From a virus: a stretch of DNA of 43,392 nucleotides. A program made the translations under genes and the position numbers. The notes under the pieces were generated by a model. It saw only the letters and a program-made list of their open reading frames with translations. It was not told the origin of the DNA and did not search any database. Positions 6,863 to 15,655 of the stretch are shown piece by piece; the first letter of the stretch is position 1, and every line of letters starts with the position of its first letter. The stretch covers positions 1 to 43,392 of IMG/VR virus record IMGVR_UViG_3300023268_000001; one strand, given 5' to 3'.

Positions 6863-7104
6863 CCCGACACCACCATTCCGATTAGGGTCACGATCACCGC
6901 GAGCAGGCCGACCACCGCCGAGCCGAGCGCGATCACCATCGCCCTCGCCGCCAGTTCCCGCCGGTCGCGGTCTTCCTTGCGCCATGCCTTGAAGTCCTCG
7001 CGCAGGCCCGAGAGCTGATCGCCCAGGCCACCCTCGCCGCGGATGCCGAAGACCATCGCCTCTAGATCCCGCAGCCGTTCTTCAACCCGATCCGCTGGGC
7101 TCAT
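6859..7104 (-). CDS. Probable holin, coiled coil plus one transmembrane helix
   Basis: The 81-residue protein has an N-terminal heptad-like helix (MSPADRVEERLRDLEAMV... KAWRKEDRDRREL) followed by one strong C-terminal membrane segment (AMVIALGSAVVGLLAVIVTL). This matches the XhlA-type holin or haemolysin layout seen next to phage endolysins. It is the first gene of the lysis group 6859, 6206, 5207, 5034. Confidence 0.7.
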   Translation of the reverse strand: MSPADRVEERLRDLEAMVFGIRGEGGLGDQLSGLREDFKAWRKEDRDRRELAARAMVIALGSAVVGLLAVIVTLIGMVVSG

Positions 7105-7107
7105 TGG

Positions 7108-10100
7108 CTACCCCCCGTACTTGCCGCTGGATGCGTATTTGCCCCCGCTCAGGTATTTGTTTTTGGAGGCGTATTTGCCGGCGGTCGTGTACTTGCCCCC
7201 GCTCGAGGCGTCGGTCATGTTCGGCCCCGTCTGCCAGGCGTCTTCGACGGCTTGCAGCAGTTCCTTCTGCAAGGGGCTGAAGGGTTTGCTCTTGCCGTAG
7301 AAGGGTTCCTCGGCAGCCTTGACCGCGTTGCTCGCCGCTTCAGAGGCGTGGATCTTCGCCAGCACCTTCGGCAGCAGCTTCGGCTGCGGCGCGCCGTTGG
7401 GACCGCCGTAGAGGAGGTCTTGCACGAGTTTGGAGTCGAAGGGGCCGGGGACGTGGCCTTCGCCGTACTTCTTGTCGAAGGCTTTGCTCAGTCCCTCCGA
7501 TTCGCGGAAGCGGTCGCCCGACTGCGGCAGCATCGGCAGCGCCAGCGAGCGCACCCCGCGGTTGGGATCGAACTTGCCATACGCCTTCGACGCCGCCGAC
7601 TGCCCCGGTGCCCCAAGCAGTTCGAGGAGCTTCTGAGATCCGCCCGAGACACGAAGCGGGGACGGCATCGCGAGAAGCTGTTTGATCGCCGCGTAGCCCC
7701 GCGGCAACGTGGACTTTTCACCCGAGAGCGGTTCCTGCCCGGAGAGGCCGGTGTAGATGGCGCCGAGGAACGGGTTGGCCGAGGAGACCACCTGTGCCGG
7801 GTCGCCGGTCCCGAGCACTTGGGTCAGCGGCGACTGCCCGGGCGAGATCCGCGAGCCGCCCGGCAGCACCGCATGGCCGGCGATCTCCCGCGCCCGCTTC
7901 GGCGAGATACCTTGCTTCTCGAGCTCCTTCACCTGCGCCGGGTCGGTCGGCGTGCCGTAGACGGGATAGCTGTACTCGAGCGGATTGGACGGCTTGCCGC
8001 CGATCAGCTTTTCGAGCTGGTTGGCATTGGCCTGACCGAGGGTGTAGGCGATCGTCGCCATGACCGGGTGCTCTTTGGGGAAGGCCCAGAGCGTCCAGCG
8101 CAGCGAGTAGCGGAGGAAGCCGTAGAAGATCGCCAGCGGCGCATAGGTGCGCTCGAAGTGGGTGAACGCCGTCCAGTTGCCAGCGACGTTGTCCACATAA
8201 TCTTCGAGCCGGGCCTTCTCTTTGCGACCGCGAGGATCTTTCTCCAGCCAGTCCCAAAGCTCCTGCCGTGATTTGCCGCGGAAGGCGCCGGAGAGTTTGC
8301 GCTGGCGATCGAAGAGGCCAGCGAGCCCGGTGTGGAAGCGCCGGAACCGTTTGTCGGCCTCCATCGCGTAGAGCACCGAGCGGTAGGCGTTCTGCCGCTT
8401 CGCGTCGATCCGCCCGAGCGTCTGGAGCTTGGCGAAGCTCAGCGCCTCTTTCGCGCTCTTGCCGCGGGTCAGCTCTTTGCCGCCCTGCTCCCACAGCGCA
8501 GGGGTGTAGGTCTCCTGCATATCGAGCGGCTGGCGCAGAGCGGCCGAGGAGATCGGCGCGGCGCCAGCAGTCGCTTCGAGCGCCAGGGCGCCCTCGGGAT
8601 TCTCCTTGTGGTAGCGGTGGATGTCGCGGAGGATGCCCGGCGCTTTCAACGCCGCCTCCGGGTGGGCGAGCAGGATCGGGATGCCCTCAGCCACCGTCTG
8701 CGCGATCTCCCAGGCCGGGTTGGTCCCGAGGATGCCGCGGTTGGCGACGCGCCCGCCGGCATTCAGCGCTTTGACGATCGCCGAGTTCTCCGGCGTGATC
8801 TGAAGCCGGGCCTCCTTGATCGCCTCGCGGGGGACGAGCACCCAAGGCTCCGAGCCCTTCACCTTGCCCTGCTCGGCGTCGGCCAGAATCGACTCCAGCC
8901 TGCCCTGACGCTCGGCCTCGGTTATGTAGGGATCGGAGAGCGCGTTTTTGAACTCACGGTAGGCAAGCCGGCCCCAGCCCTTCGGATCGAACTGACCACC
9001 GTGCGGGTGCTCGGCGGATCGCCGCGACGTGATCGCGATCCAGTCCTTTGAGCCCTGACCGACGTAGCGCTGCTTGCCGTCGATCGTGAACGGGGTTTTG
9101 AAGTGACCGACGAAGTTGCGCATGAATTTCCGCCCTGACTCGCGCATCCGCGGCAGATCGATGGTGCCGCGGACGTAGGCTTCGAAGCTGCGGTCGAGCT
9201 TGCCTTCGCTCGCCAGCCGCCCCTCGCGCATGTGCTCGACCCGACCGGCCGGCGTCGGAAACGGGTTCTCAAGCCCCTGACCGTGACCAGGCGCCTCGGC
9301 ATGGTGGGTGTAGATCGCCCGAGCGGCGCCGGCCTGCTTCCGTGCAGCTTCGACGCTCTGCTTGTACTCGGCGAGGAGCTTCTTGTCGTAGGGCATCCGC
9401 TGAGAGCGATCGATCGCCTGACCCGGGCGCGTGTAGCCGTCGAGCCGCTTGCGCAGAGCCCCGGCGTGCGACAGAAGCTGCTCGGCATCGCGGTTGGCCT
9501 GGAGCGCCGCTGCCCGTCGCCTCGATCGAGGAGCGCCTTTTAGGTTCCGCGCTTCCACGAGTTTGTCCCGGCTGAGCTTTTTCAGCCGCGCCGCCTGCTT
9601 CTCGAGCTGGGCGACGTCGTCCCAAGCGCCCTGACGATCGGTCGCGTGGGTTAGGGCGCGGGCCTCGTGGGGAACGGCGTGCTCGGGTCGGGTGACGCCG
9701 AAGACGTCGCCCTGCGGCAGCAGCCGCGCCCGCTCGCCCTTGCCGACGAGAGAGGCCGGCAGCGATTTGTCGTTCGTGGCCGCGGCCTTCAGCGCGTTCT
9801 TGAAGTGCGGGTCGCGCCACAGCTCCGGGTGGCGATCCATGTAGTCGAGCGCCTTGGTCAGGTGCGGGTCGCCCGGGCCACGGTGGCGGACGACGGCAGC
9901 CATCCGAGGATCGCGGATGCCGTACTCGGCGACCGTCTGAAACGCGACGTCGGAACCCTTCGGCGCCTTGGCGATGTGTTTCGTCACCTGCTCGCGATGG
10001 TGGGCGCGGGCCAGCCGGAAGGGGTTGTCCGTCCGCTGCTTTATCAGCGCCGTCGTCTTGCGGGCATGGTGGCGAGCAGCGAGACCGGAAACGTGCTGCT

Positions 10101-11334
10101 CAACACCCTCGGGCGCGTGGCGGACCCGCCGGTTGAGCTTGTCGCCTCGAGCAGCGACGTTTCGACGCAGATCCGCGGCGCCGGCCCTCACCCGGCCACG
10201 GGCGCGCTCGTAGGCTTTCAGCCGCGTCACCGCCGGCAGCGGCGTGAGGAAGGCGAGCGAGCCTTCTTTGCGGGCGGCCTCTTCGGCTTTCTTCGGATCG
10301 CCGGAGAAGGCATTGGAGGCGATCTGCTCGACACCCTTCAACTGCTCGTGCGCCGTCTTCGTCAGGTACTTCGGATTGCGATGGATCGCCGAGAGCCCCG
10401 CCGCCTCGAGCAGCGCCGCCGGCCCGGTGACGGCGCCGGCCAGAGAGCGGCCGGTCGTCTTCGCGGTTTCGCCCGGATGGTGGACGACGGCGTCGAAGGT
10501 GCCCTCGGCGAAAGCGCGAGCCCGCTTCGTCGCGTCCCCCGGCAGCACCCCCGCCGGCATGACCGCGGTGGCGCCGTAGCCGGTCCTGACGGGATGGTGA
10601 GCGCTGTAGCGAGCCGCGGCCTTAGCCGCCGCCCTGCGGCCCTCTGCGGTCGCCGCAGCGCGCTTGGCCTCGTGCGGGAGAGCCCTTGCGCGTTTCGGTG
10701 CCGCCTTGACCCGAGAGGCAGCCCGAGTCGGCGCGGTGCGAACCCGCTCGACTTTGCGCACCGCCCGTTTCGAGGCAGCCTTGCCGACCTTCGAGGCGAT
10801 GGCCCTGGCTCCATGTTCGACCGCCTCGGAGCCGGCGGTGGCCTCCTTAGAGGCAAGCCTGGCCCCGATCTGCTCAACCGCCGCCTTGCCACCGACGCCC
10901 GCGAGCTTCGCCCCGGCGCCGAGACCCGCAGTCGCCGCGGTCGAGATCGCCAGTTCGGCAACCGGGTCTTCCTTCAGCCCTTCGTGCTCGGCGATGTGTT
11001 TGATCCGGGCGACGTCGGCCGCTTTGGCGAGCTTCGGATTGGTCTTCCGCACCGTCGCCGGCACTTCGGTCCCGTAGCGCCGAGCTGCGTGGATCAGCAC
11101 CTTGCGGAACTCAGGATCGTTGCGAAGCCTCTTTACCGCCTCTCGGTGAGGCGTCGCAGGCGGCCGGGTGTGTCGCGTAGGTCCTGCGCGACGCGGTCGA
11201 CGTGCGACACCTGGCGAACGCGACGACTTCGGGCGCGAGCGATCGCCCCGCGACGGCTTGGGCCGCAGGTAGCGATTGCGTCGCGGCTCCCTCGAGCCAG
11301 CGTCAGAGAGGAGATATTTGTTGCTCGTCGGCAT
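7108..11334 (-). CDS. Giant internal virion / DNA-ejection protein (1408 aa)
   Basis: This is the largest protein of the genome. The N-terminal 400 residues are very basic and Ala/Arg-rich, with an Ala/Gly-rich hydrophobic patch (AISTAATAGLGAGAKLAG); a middle part is more globular (residues 700-1200), including an aromatic stretch (FERTYAPLAIFYGFLRYSL) that could insert into membranes. The last 30 residues repeat a GKY-type unit. Podoviruses without a tape measure carry such large proteins inside the capsid and inject them ahead of the DNA, and its place after the fibre and two basic proteins fits. No transglycosylase or protease motif was seen. Confidence 0.65.
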   Translation of the reverse strand: MPTSNKYLLSDAGSREPRRNRYLRPKPSRGDRSRPKSSRSPGVARRPRRAGPTRHTRPPATPHREAVKRLRNDPEFRKVLIHAARRYGTEVPATVRKTNPKLAKAADVARIKHIAEHEGLKEDPVAELAISTAATAGLGAGAKLAGVGGKAAVEQIGARLASKEATAGSEAVEHGARAIASKVGKAASKRAVRKVERVRTAPTRAASRVKAAPKRARALPHEAKRAAATAEGRRAAAKAAARYSAHHPVRTGYGATAVMPAGVLPGDATKRARAFAEGTFDAVVHHPGETAKTTGRSLAGAVTGPAALLEAAGLSAIHRNPKYLTKTAHEQLKGVEQIASNAFSGDPKKAEEAARKEGSLAFLTPLPAVTRLKAYERARGRVRAGAADLRRNVAARGDKLNRRVRHAPEGVEQHVSGLAARHHARKTTALIKQRTDNPFRLARAHHREQVTKHIAKAPKGSDVAFQTVAEYGIRDPRMAAVVRHRGPGDPHLTKALDYMDRHPELWRDPHFKNALKAAATNDKSLPASLVGKGERARLLPQGDVFGVTRPEHAVPHEARALTHATDRQGAWDDVAQLEKQAARLKKLSRDKLVEARNLKGAPRSRRRAAALQANRDAEQLLSHAGALRKRLDGYTRPGQAIDRSQRMPYDKKLLAEYKQSVEAARKQAGAARAIYTHHAEAPGHGQGLENPFPTPAGRVEHMREGRLASEGKLDRSFEAYVRGTIDLPRMRESGRKFMRNFVGHFKTPFTIDGKQRYVGQGSKDWIAITSRRSAEHPHGGQFDPKGWGRLAYREFKNALSDPYITEAERQGRLESILADAEQGKVKGSEPWVLVPREAIKEARLQITPENSAIVKALNAGGRVANRGILGTNPAWEIAQTVAEGIPILLAHPEAALKAPGILRDIHRYHKENPEGALALEATAGAAPISSAALRQPLDMQETYTPALWEQGGKELTRGKSAKEALSFAKLQTLGRIDAKRQNAYRSVLYAMEADKRFRRFHTGLAGLFDRQRKLSGAFRGKSRQELWDWLEKDPRGRKEKARLEDYVDNVAGNWTAFTHFERTYAPLAIFYGFLRYSLRWTLWAFPKEHPVMATIAYTLGQANANQLEKLIGGKPSNPLEYSYPVYGTPTDPAQVKELEKQGISPKRAREIAGHAVLPGGSRISPGQSPLTQVLGTGDPAQVVSSANPFLGAIYTGLSGQEPLSGEKSTLPRGYAAIKQLLAMPSPLRVSGGSQKLLELLGAPGQSAASKAYGKFDPNRGVRSLALPMLPQSGDRFRESEGLSKAFDKKYGEGHVPGPFDSKLVQDLLYGGPNGAPQPKLLPKVLAKIHASEAASNAVKAAEEPFYGKSKPFSPLQKELLQAVEDAWQTGPNMTDASSGGKYTTAGKYASKNKYLSGGKYASSGKYGG

Positions 11335-12434
11335 CAGTGGTCGGGCTGTGCGAAGGCCGGGAGGCGCTTCAGTTCTGCCTTTCGCCTTGCCTGGAGTTGC
11401 TTACGGATTGCGGCCACCGCCCGTCGCGCCTCTGCAGCTTCGACACCGCTTTCTTTGCGGACCGCTTCTTCGAGTTCCCCCCACTCCTGCGCGTTCTTGG
11501 GAGCGCCGTGGGTGTGGACGAGAGAAGCCGCCGTCGCGGTCGCGTTCTGCTTGCCTTCCTTGATCGACCGGCGCTGGCTGGCCGAAAGCCCTCCGGTGTG
11601 CTTCGCACTGCGTTCGGAGGTTTTCGCGTTGCGCCGAGAGATCGAGATCCGTTCCTGCTCCTGGCGATTGGAGATCCGATCATTTTCGGCCTGACGCTGG
11701 GCTTCGATCGCCGCAAGCCGGCTCGACGCACGCGCCGACTGGCGCGCAGAAGCCGCTTCCTTGCGATCGAGAGCAAAGCGTTTCTTTTCGAGGCCGAAGC
11801 TGCGGTTGGCTTCGCGGGCTTTGGCCGTGTCGGCGGCAATCGCCTGACCTTTTTCCTTCCGCAGGGTCTTCAGGTCGGAGAGGATTTTGTTGCGTCGATC
11901 GCCCTCTTCACGACGAACCTCGATCCCCTGCAAACGAGCAGCCGCACGCCGACCGCCGAGAGAAGCGATGAAGTTCGCCTGCTCGGAAGCAGGGAGCTGG
12001 GAGAGCGTCACGCGGGCTTGGTCGGAGGCTTTCGCCGCAGCGGCGCGGGTCGCGTTGCCGGCGGCGTCGGTCGGCCCTCCGAGCAGTTTGGAGAGCGCCG
12101 CGTCCCGGGCAGCAGCTTCCGCAGTGTCGGCCCCGGCTGCGCTCGACTCTTCGCCGAGCATCGCCCGCAGCGAAGCCTGCTGCGTGGCGAAAGCCTTGTT
12201 GCCCTGCTTCTGCGCCCCGGCGTAGTCCTTGGAGAGCTGGGCGAACCAGCTCCCAGCCTGCCGCTGCCGTTTCTTGGAGCCCGCGGCTTCGGCGCGGGTC
12301 TGATGAATGGCCGATCCGAATTCGGTGCCGGCTTCGGCGCGGCCCTGCCGCGATGCAGGGGAGCCCCCGCCGCGACGACCGCCGCGAGCCCGGGCACCTG
12401 CCGACTGGATCTGCTGACGTCTGGAGCGGGCCAT
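11334..12434 (-). CDS. Basic helical internal virion protein (366 aa)
   Basis: The product is rich in Ala, Arg, Gln and Ser and predicted almost entirely helical with long coiled coils (about residues 180-300). It starts MARSRRQQIQ, nearly the same as the next gene upstream (MSRSRRQQIL), suggesting paralogues or a shared capsid-targeting tag. The ATG (12432-12434) directly adjoins the previous stop. Position between fibre and giant protein suggests an ejection protein. The composition gives little else. Confidence 0.65.
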   Translation of the reverse strand: MARSRRQQIQSAGARARGGRRGGGSPASRQGRAEAGTEFGSAIHQTRAEAAGSKKRQRQAGSWFAQLSKDYAGAQKQGNKAFATQQASLRAMLGEESSAAGADTAEAAARDAALSKLLGGPTDAAGNATRAAAAKASDQARVTLSQLPASEQANFIASLGGRRAAARLQGIEVRREEGDRRNKILSDLKTLRKEKGQAIAADTAKAREANRSFGLEKKRFALDRKEAASARQSARASSRLAAIEAQRQAENDRISNRQEQERISISRRNAKTSERSAKHTGGLSASQRRSIKEGKQNATATAASLVHTHGAPKNAQEWGELEEAVRKESGVEAAEARRAVAAIRKQLQARRKAELKRLPAFAQPDH

Positions 12435-13007
12435 CTACCGTCGCCTCCCTCTGCCCGGCTGTCGATGCCCGGCCCCGCGCACCCGATTCCCAGCGCGGCG
12501 ACCCGGCGCGACCGGCGCGGGTTCACGTTCGAGCGCCCGGTTGAGCGCCCCTTCTTTGATCTTTGCCAGGCCGAGCTTGTAGTCACGTTCGGTTTCCTGA
12601 CCACCCTGTTCGTAATCGGTGCGGGCACGGTCGTAGCTCGCTTCGAGCTTTTTGCGCCCTTCGTCGTAGCGGGTTTCGGTCTCGCGGGCCGCATTCAGCG
12701 TGGAGCCCGCGTAGAGGCTGTTGCCCGCCGTGTTGAGGTTGCCGCGCTGCGAGGCTGCCCTTTCCCGAGCAAGTAGTGCCGCGCTCGAGTAGGGATTCGT
12801 CGCGCCGGCCCCGAAGCCGAGGTCTTCCTGCGCCCGCACGAACTGGTTCGTGAGCTGAGCACGGGTGTCGCCGGCTTCGTTGCCGAGTTCGGCCCCTTCG
12901 CGCTCAGCGGTCGAGTCGTAGGGCATCGGTTCACGACGATGCCCCCCCTGCCGAGGATGGCGGGGAGGGCGTGCGCCGAGGATCTGTTGGCGACGCGAGC
13001 GCGACAT
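12435..13007 (-). CDS. Basic helical internal virion protein (190 aa)
   Basis: A strong ribosome site (TAGGAGGAGATAG) precedes the ATG. The N terminus MSRSRRQQIL is shared with the 366-residue neighbour downstream. The middle is helical (DYEQGGQETERDYKLGLAKI) and the C terminus is Arg/Gly-rich, suggesting nucleic-acid contact. It is probably a virion or ejection protein by context. Confidence 0.6.
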   Translation of the reverse strand: MSRSRRQQILGARPPRHPRQGGHRREPMPYDSTAEREGAELGNEAGDTRAQLTNQFVRAQEDLGFGAGATNPYSSAALLARERAASQRGNLNTAGNSLYAGSTLNAARETETRYDEGRKKLEASYDRARTDYEQGGQETERDYKLGLAKIKEGALNRALEREPAPVAPGRRAGNRVRGAGHRQPGRGRRR

Positions 13008-13017
13008 CTATCTCCTC

Positions 13018-13668
13018 CTAATAGGCGGGTCTCGCCGGCGCAACACGACGCCGACGCGGACGGGTGGGCCGGTCCTGACCGGGCGGATTCAGCAGACCGC
13101 GCCCAGCCGGATTCGGCCGACCCCGACCGGCGCCTGCGGGCCTACGAGCCCCGGTGGCGGTACCGGCGGCGAGCCGTTCCTGAGCGGCCTGGAGAAGCTG
13201 CGAGCGTTTCTGCAGGAGCGTCTGGTTGCGCTGCTGCAACCGAGGATTGTTCGGGTTTTTGGAGAGTTCCTGGCGCAGTTTGTTGAAGACACCCGGACCC
13301 CCGAGCTTCTGGCGGAAGTTGTCTCCGAACGCCGCAGTGAGGGTCTGACGCTGGCGAGCGGTGCGCTGCGCCTGCTGCGGGTCGATCGCCCCCGATTTGA
13401 CTCGCCGCTGGAGCTGCGCACCGAGCTGCACGCCGCGACCGCCACCTTCCCCGCCTCGTCCGCCGCCGGCACCCGCGACGGCTGCCCGCCCGAAGCGCCC
13501 TCCGGCCTTCACCGGAGCCCGCGAAGGTCCACCGAAGCCACGGTCGCCAAGCATCCCGCCCGGGCCGTTCTGCGTCTGCTGCCGAGCTTTGCGCCCGATC
13601 TGCATGATCGTGTCCTGTCGAGCGGGACGACGGCCACGGGCCGGCCTCGCATTTCCTATTGCCGCCAT
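13018..13668 (-). CDS. Arg/Gln/Gly-rich virion protein (216 aa)
   Basis: The start ATG (13666-13668) follows AAGGAGGAAGCG, which decides against the longer open frame. The protein has a Gly/Arg-rich first third, a helical Gln-rich centre (QQAQRTARQRQTLTAAF) and a Pro/Arg-rich tail. It belongs to the run of three basic proteins after the fibre gene. An internal virion role is inferred from position and composition only. Confidence 0.6.
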   Translation of the reverse strand: MAAIGNARPARGRRPARQDTIMQIGRKARQQTQNGPGGMLGDRGFGGPSRAPVKAGGRFGRAAVAGAGGGRGGEGGGRGVQLGAQLQRRVKSGAIDPQQAQRTARQRQTLTAAFGDNFRQKLGGPGVFNKLRQELSKNPNNPRLQQRNQTLLQKRSQLLQAAQERLAAGTATGARRPAGAGRGRPNPAGRGLLNPPGQDRPTRPRRRRVAPARPAY

Positions 13669-13699
13669 TCTCGCTTCCTCCTTTGATTGACCCTCATGC

Positions 13700-15655
13700 T
13701 CAACCGATGGCAAGCCAGAAGAATTCCGTGGCTTCCGCGAAGGCAGTGAATTCAACTTTGAATTTCGTCGCCCCCAGGCCGGCAGTCGGAACACGAGAGG
13801 TAAATGCAGTGCCTGCATTTCCAGTCCATTGAATAAACACAGCTTTGGGTACTACGCCGAGGCCGTGCGTCACTTCTACGTTTGCTACTCCAGCGCCGTG
13901 CGACGACAATCCAAAATTGATCTTGCGCTTCGCAAGAGCCGTGAGTTGCAAGAAGTCTGATTCTTCCGCCCCATTGAGCAGCACCTTTTCTCGGGCGCCG
14001 ATCAAGAGCCTGGCCAGCAAACCTTTTTCACCACCGCCCACTTCGCTCTGTAGATCCAAGATGGCCAAGCCGACCCCGCTGCTAGCCACTAATTCGAGTA
14101 TGTGCCGTTTCGCTTCTTCGAAGTAACCCGATATCCGCTCTCTTGAAGTCACCCCCCCTTCTAGCCAGCGAACTGACGCACCAGCAGATCCCACCCCCTC
14201 AGTCAGATCACTCGGCCCCGCTTCCCCTTTGTCCCCGGTGCGCAGCCAGTCAATGACGACCTCTTTTTCGTTTTCCAGCGCTTCACCTTCCGCCACGAGT
14301 TCGGTTGGGATGCTGTCCCAGGTGCCTTCGTCGGTGAGTGCTCCGGTGATCCGCAGAATTCGAAAACGTTTCGGCGCCCCCACCTGGCGAATGATGATGG
14401 TTCCGCGCACCGCAGACGTCGAATCGTCCCAGGTGGCAAGGAACGCCGCCACTGCATTGCCGTCCTTGTCGGTCTCCGAGATCCGCAGAGCAGAGTTCGT
14501 GTTGCTCCGCTTTGCTTTCCCGGCCCCCGGGTCCGTGACTTCGGTATTCGTTAGCCAGGTGTAGTGCAACCCGGGAGAGCGGCCTTCGCTGCCGGCTTCC
14601 CCTTTTTCACCTTTTTCACCTTTTTCGCCTTTTTCGCCTTTTTCACCTTTGGCACCGGCTTCCCCTTTGTCGCCAACTCGGTAGAACTCGACGCTGACGG
14701 CGCCTTTGTTCGCGATGGCATTGTTGCCGGTGACGTAGGCGACAGCGAAGCTATCCCAGCTCCCGTTGTCGTTGACGAGGCCGGTGACCTGAAAGATCGC
14801 AAACGAGTCCGGCTGACCGATCTCTCGAATGATGAGGATGCCCTTCGACGTGCTGGTCGAATCGTCCCAGGCAGCGATGTAGGGAGCGACCCCGTTGCCG
14901 TCCGCATCAGTCTCGGAGATCCGCATCAACGTAGCTTCAGCAAGTTCACCCTGATTGAACTTCAGCTTGCCTTCACCTGGATCGGAAGATTCGAGATTGC
15001 TGAGGTACGTGTACTTCAGTCCCGCCGGCCGACCTTCTACTCCTTCGCCGCCGGCTTCCCCTTTGTCGCCGGTGCGAAAGAAGAAGAGTTCGACTTTTTC
15101 ATCGAAATCGAAGGGGATTTTCGAGCTGAGGATGATGTTGGCGGGGATCTTGTAGCGTTTTTCGAAACCACCGCCTTCAACGAGTTCCGCTTCTCCGGTG
15201 ATCTCCATGACCTGAAGGACGGCAGGTTCGCTCGGCCGGCGCAGGAGGACGTAGCCGCGATGGGTGCCGTTGTTGGAAGCCCCCCACTGCGAGATAAAGA
15301 GGCTGACGTCGGTGCCCGAGGTTTCTTCGGGAGTCAGGTAGAGAAAGTGACCGGGTTCGGTTTCGTGGAACATCTCGCCCGGACCCTGCGGCTGATTGCC
15401 GTGGTACTTGTAGCTGAGCCCAATGACCCCCCGCAGCGATTTGGCGAGGTCGGCCGGCTGGATCGGAAACCACTGCTCGATCTCCTGAAAGTTCTCCTGA
15501 GCGTCGCGGGTCGACATCAGCAGCTCGCCCAGCACCTTCTTCAGGTTCTCGTCTTTGACCGAAGCAAGCGCCCTGCGCTCGACCGCACTGAGGCGAGGAC
15601 CACCGCGGCGAGTGGGCCGAGCCTCGACGTCGCGCTTCGGCAGGGGCTTCGTCAT
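13700..15655 (-). CDS. Tail fibre with repeated modules and collagen-like linker
   Basis: The 651-residue protein has an N-terminal virion-attachment-like part, then repeated beta modules. Two long modules (about 215-330 and 365-470) share ISETDxDGN, AWDDSTS, a run of IIIR and ITG/VTG-type strands; a diverged third module lies at about 80-195. Modules are separated by collagen-like G-x-y stretches (GDKGEAG near 195 and 472; a long GEK run at about 333-355) that would trimerise. The C-terminal domain (HGLGVVPKAVFIQW) resembles fibre-tip beta structures. It is the likely receptor-binding protein. The ATG overlaps the hub gene's stop (ATGA). Confidence 0.82.
   Translation of the reverse strand: MTKPLPKRDVEARPTRRGGPRLSAVERRALASVKDENLKKVLGELLMSTRDAQENFQEIEQWFPIQPADLAKSLRGVIGLSYKYHGNQPQGPGEMFHETEPGHFLYLTPEETSGTDVSLFISQWGASNNGTHRGYVLLRRPSEPAVLQVMEITGEAELVEGGGFEKRYKIPANIILSSKIPFDFDEKVELFFFRTGDKGEAGGEGVEGRPAGLKYTYLSNLESSDPGEGKLKFNQGELAEATLMRISETDADGNGVAPYIAAWDDSTSTSKGILIIREIGQPDSFAIFQVTGLVNDNGSWDSFAVAYVTGNNAIANKGAVSVEFYRVGDKGEAGAKGEKGEKGEKGEKGEKGEAGSEGRSPGLHYTWLTNTEVTDPGAGKAKRSNTNSALRISETDKDGNAVAAFLATWDDSTSAVRGTIIIRQVGAPKRFRILRITGALTDEGTWDSIPTELVAEGEALENEKEVVIDWLRTGDKGEAGPSDLTEGVGSAGASVRWLEGGVTSRERISGYFEEAKRHILELVASSGVGLAILDLQSEVGGGEKGLLARLLIGAREKVLLNGAEESDFLQLTALAKRKINFGLSSHGAGVANVEVTHGLGVVPKAVFIQWTGNAGTAFTSRVPTAGLGATKFKVEFTAFAEATEFFWLAIG

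Noticed and set aside
9667-11694. 675-codon rightward frame
   Set aside because: Antisense to the giant internal protein; Arg-rich with no domain and no ribosome site.
14590-14670. Short tandem DNA repeat as an independent element
   Set aside because: The 9-base repeats encode the in-frame collagen-like triplets of the fibre.
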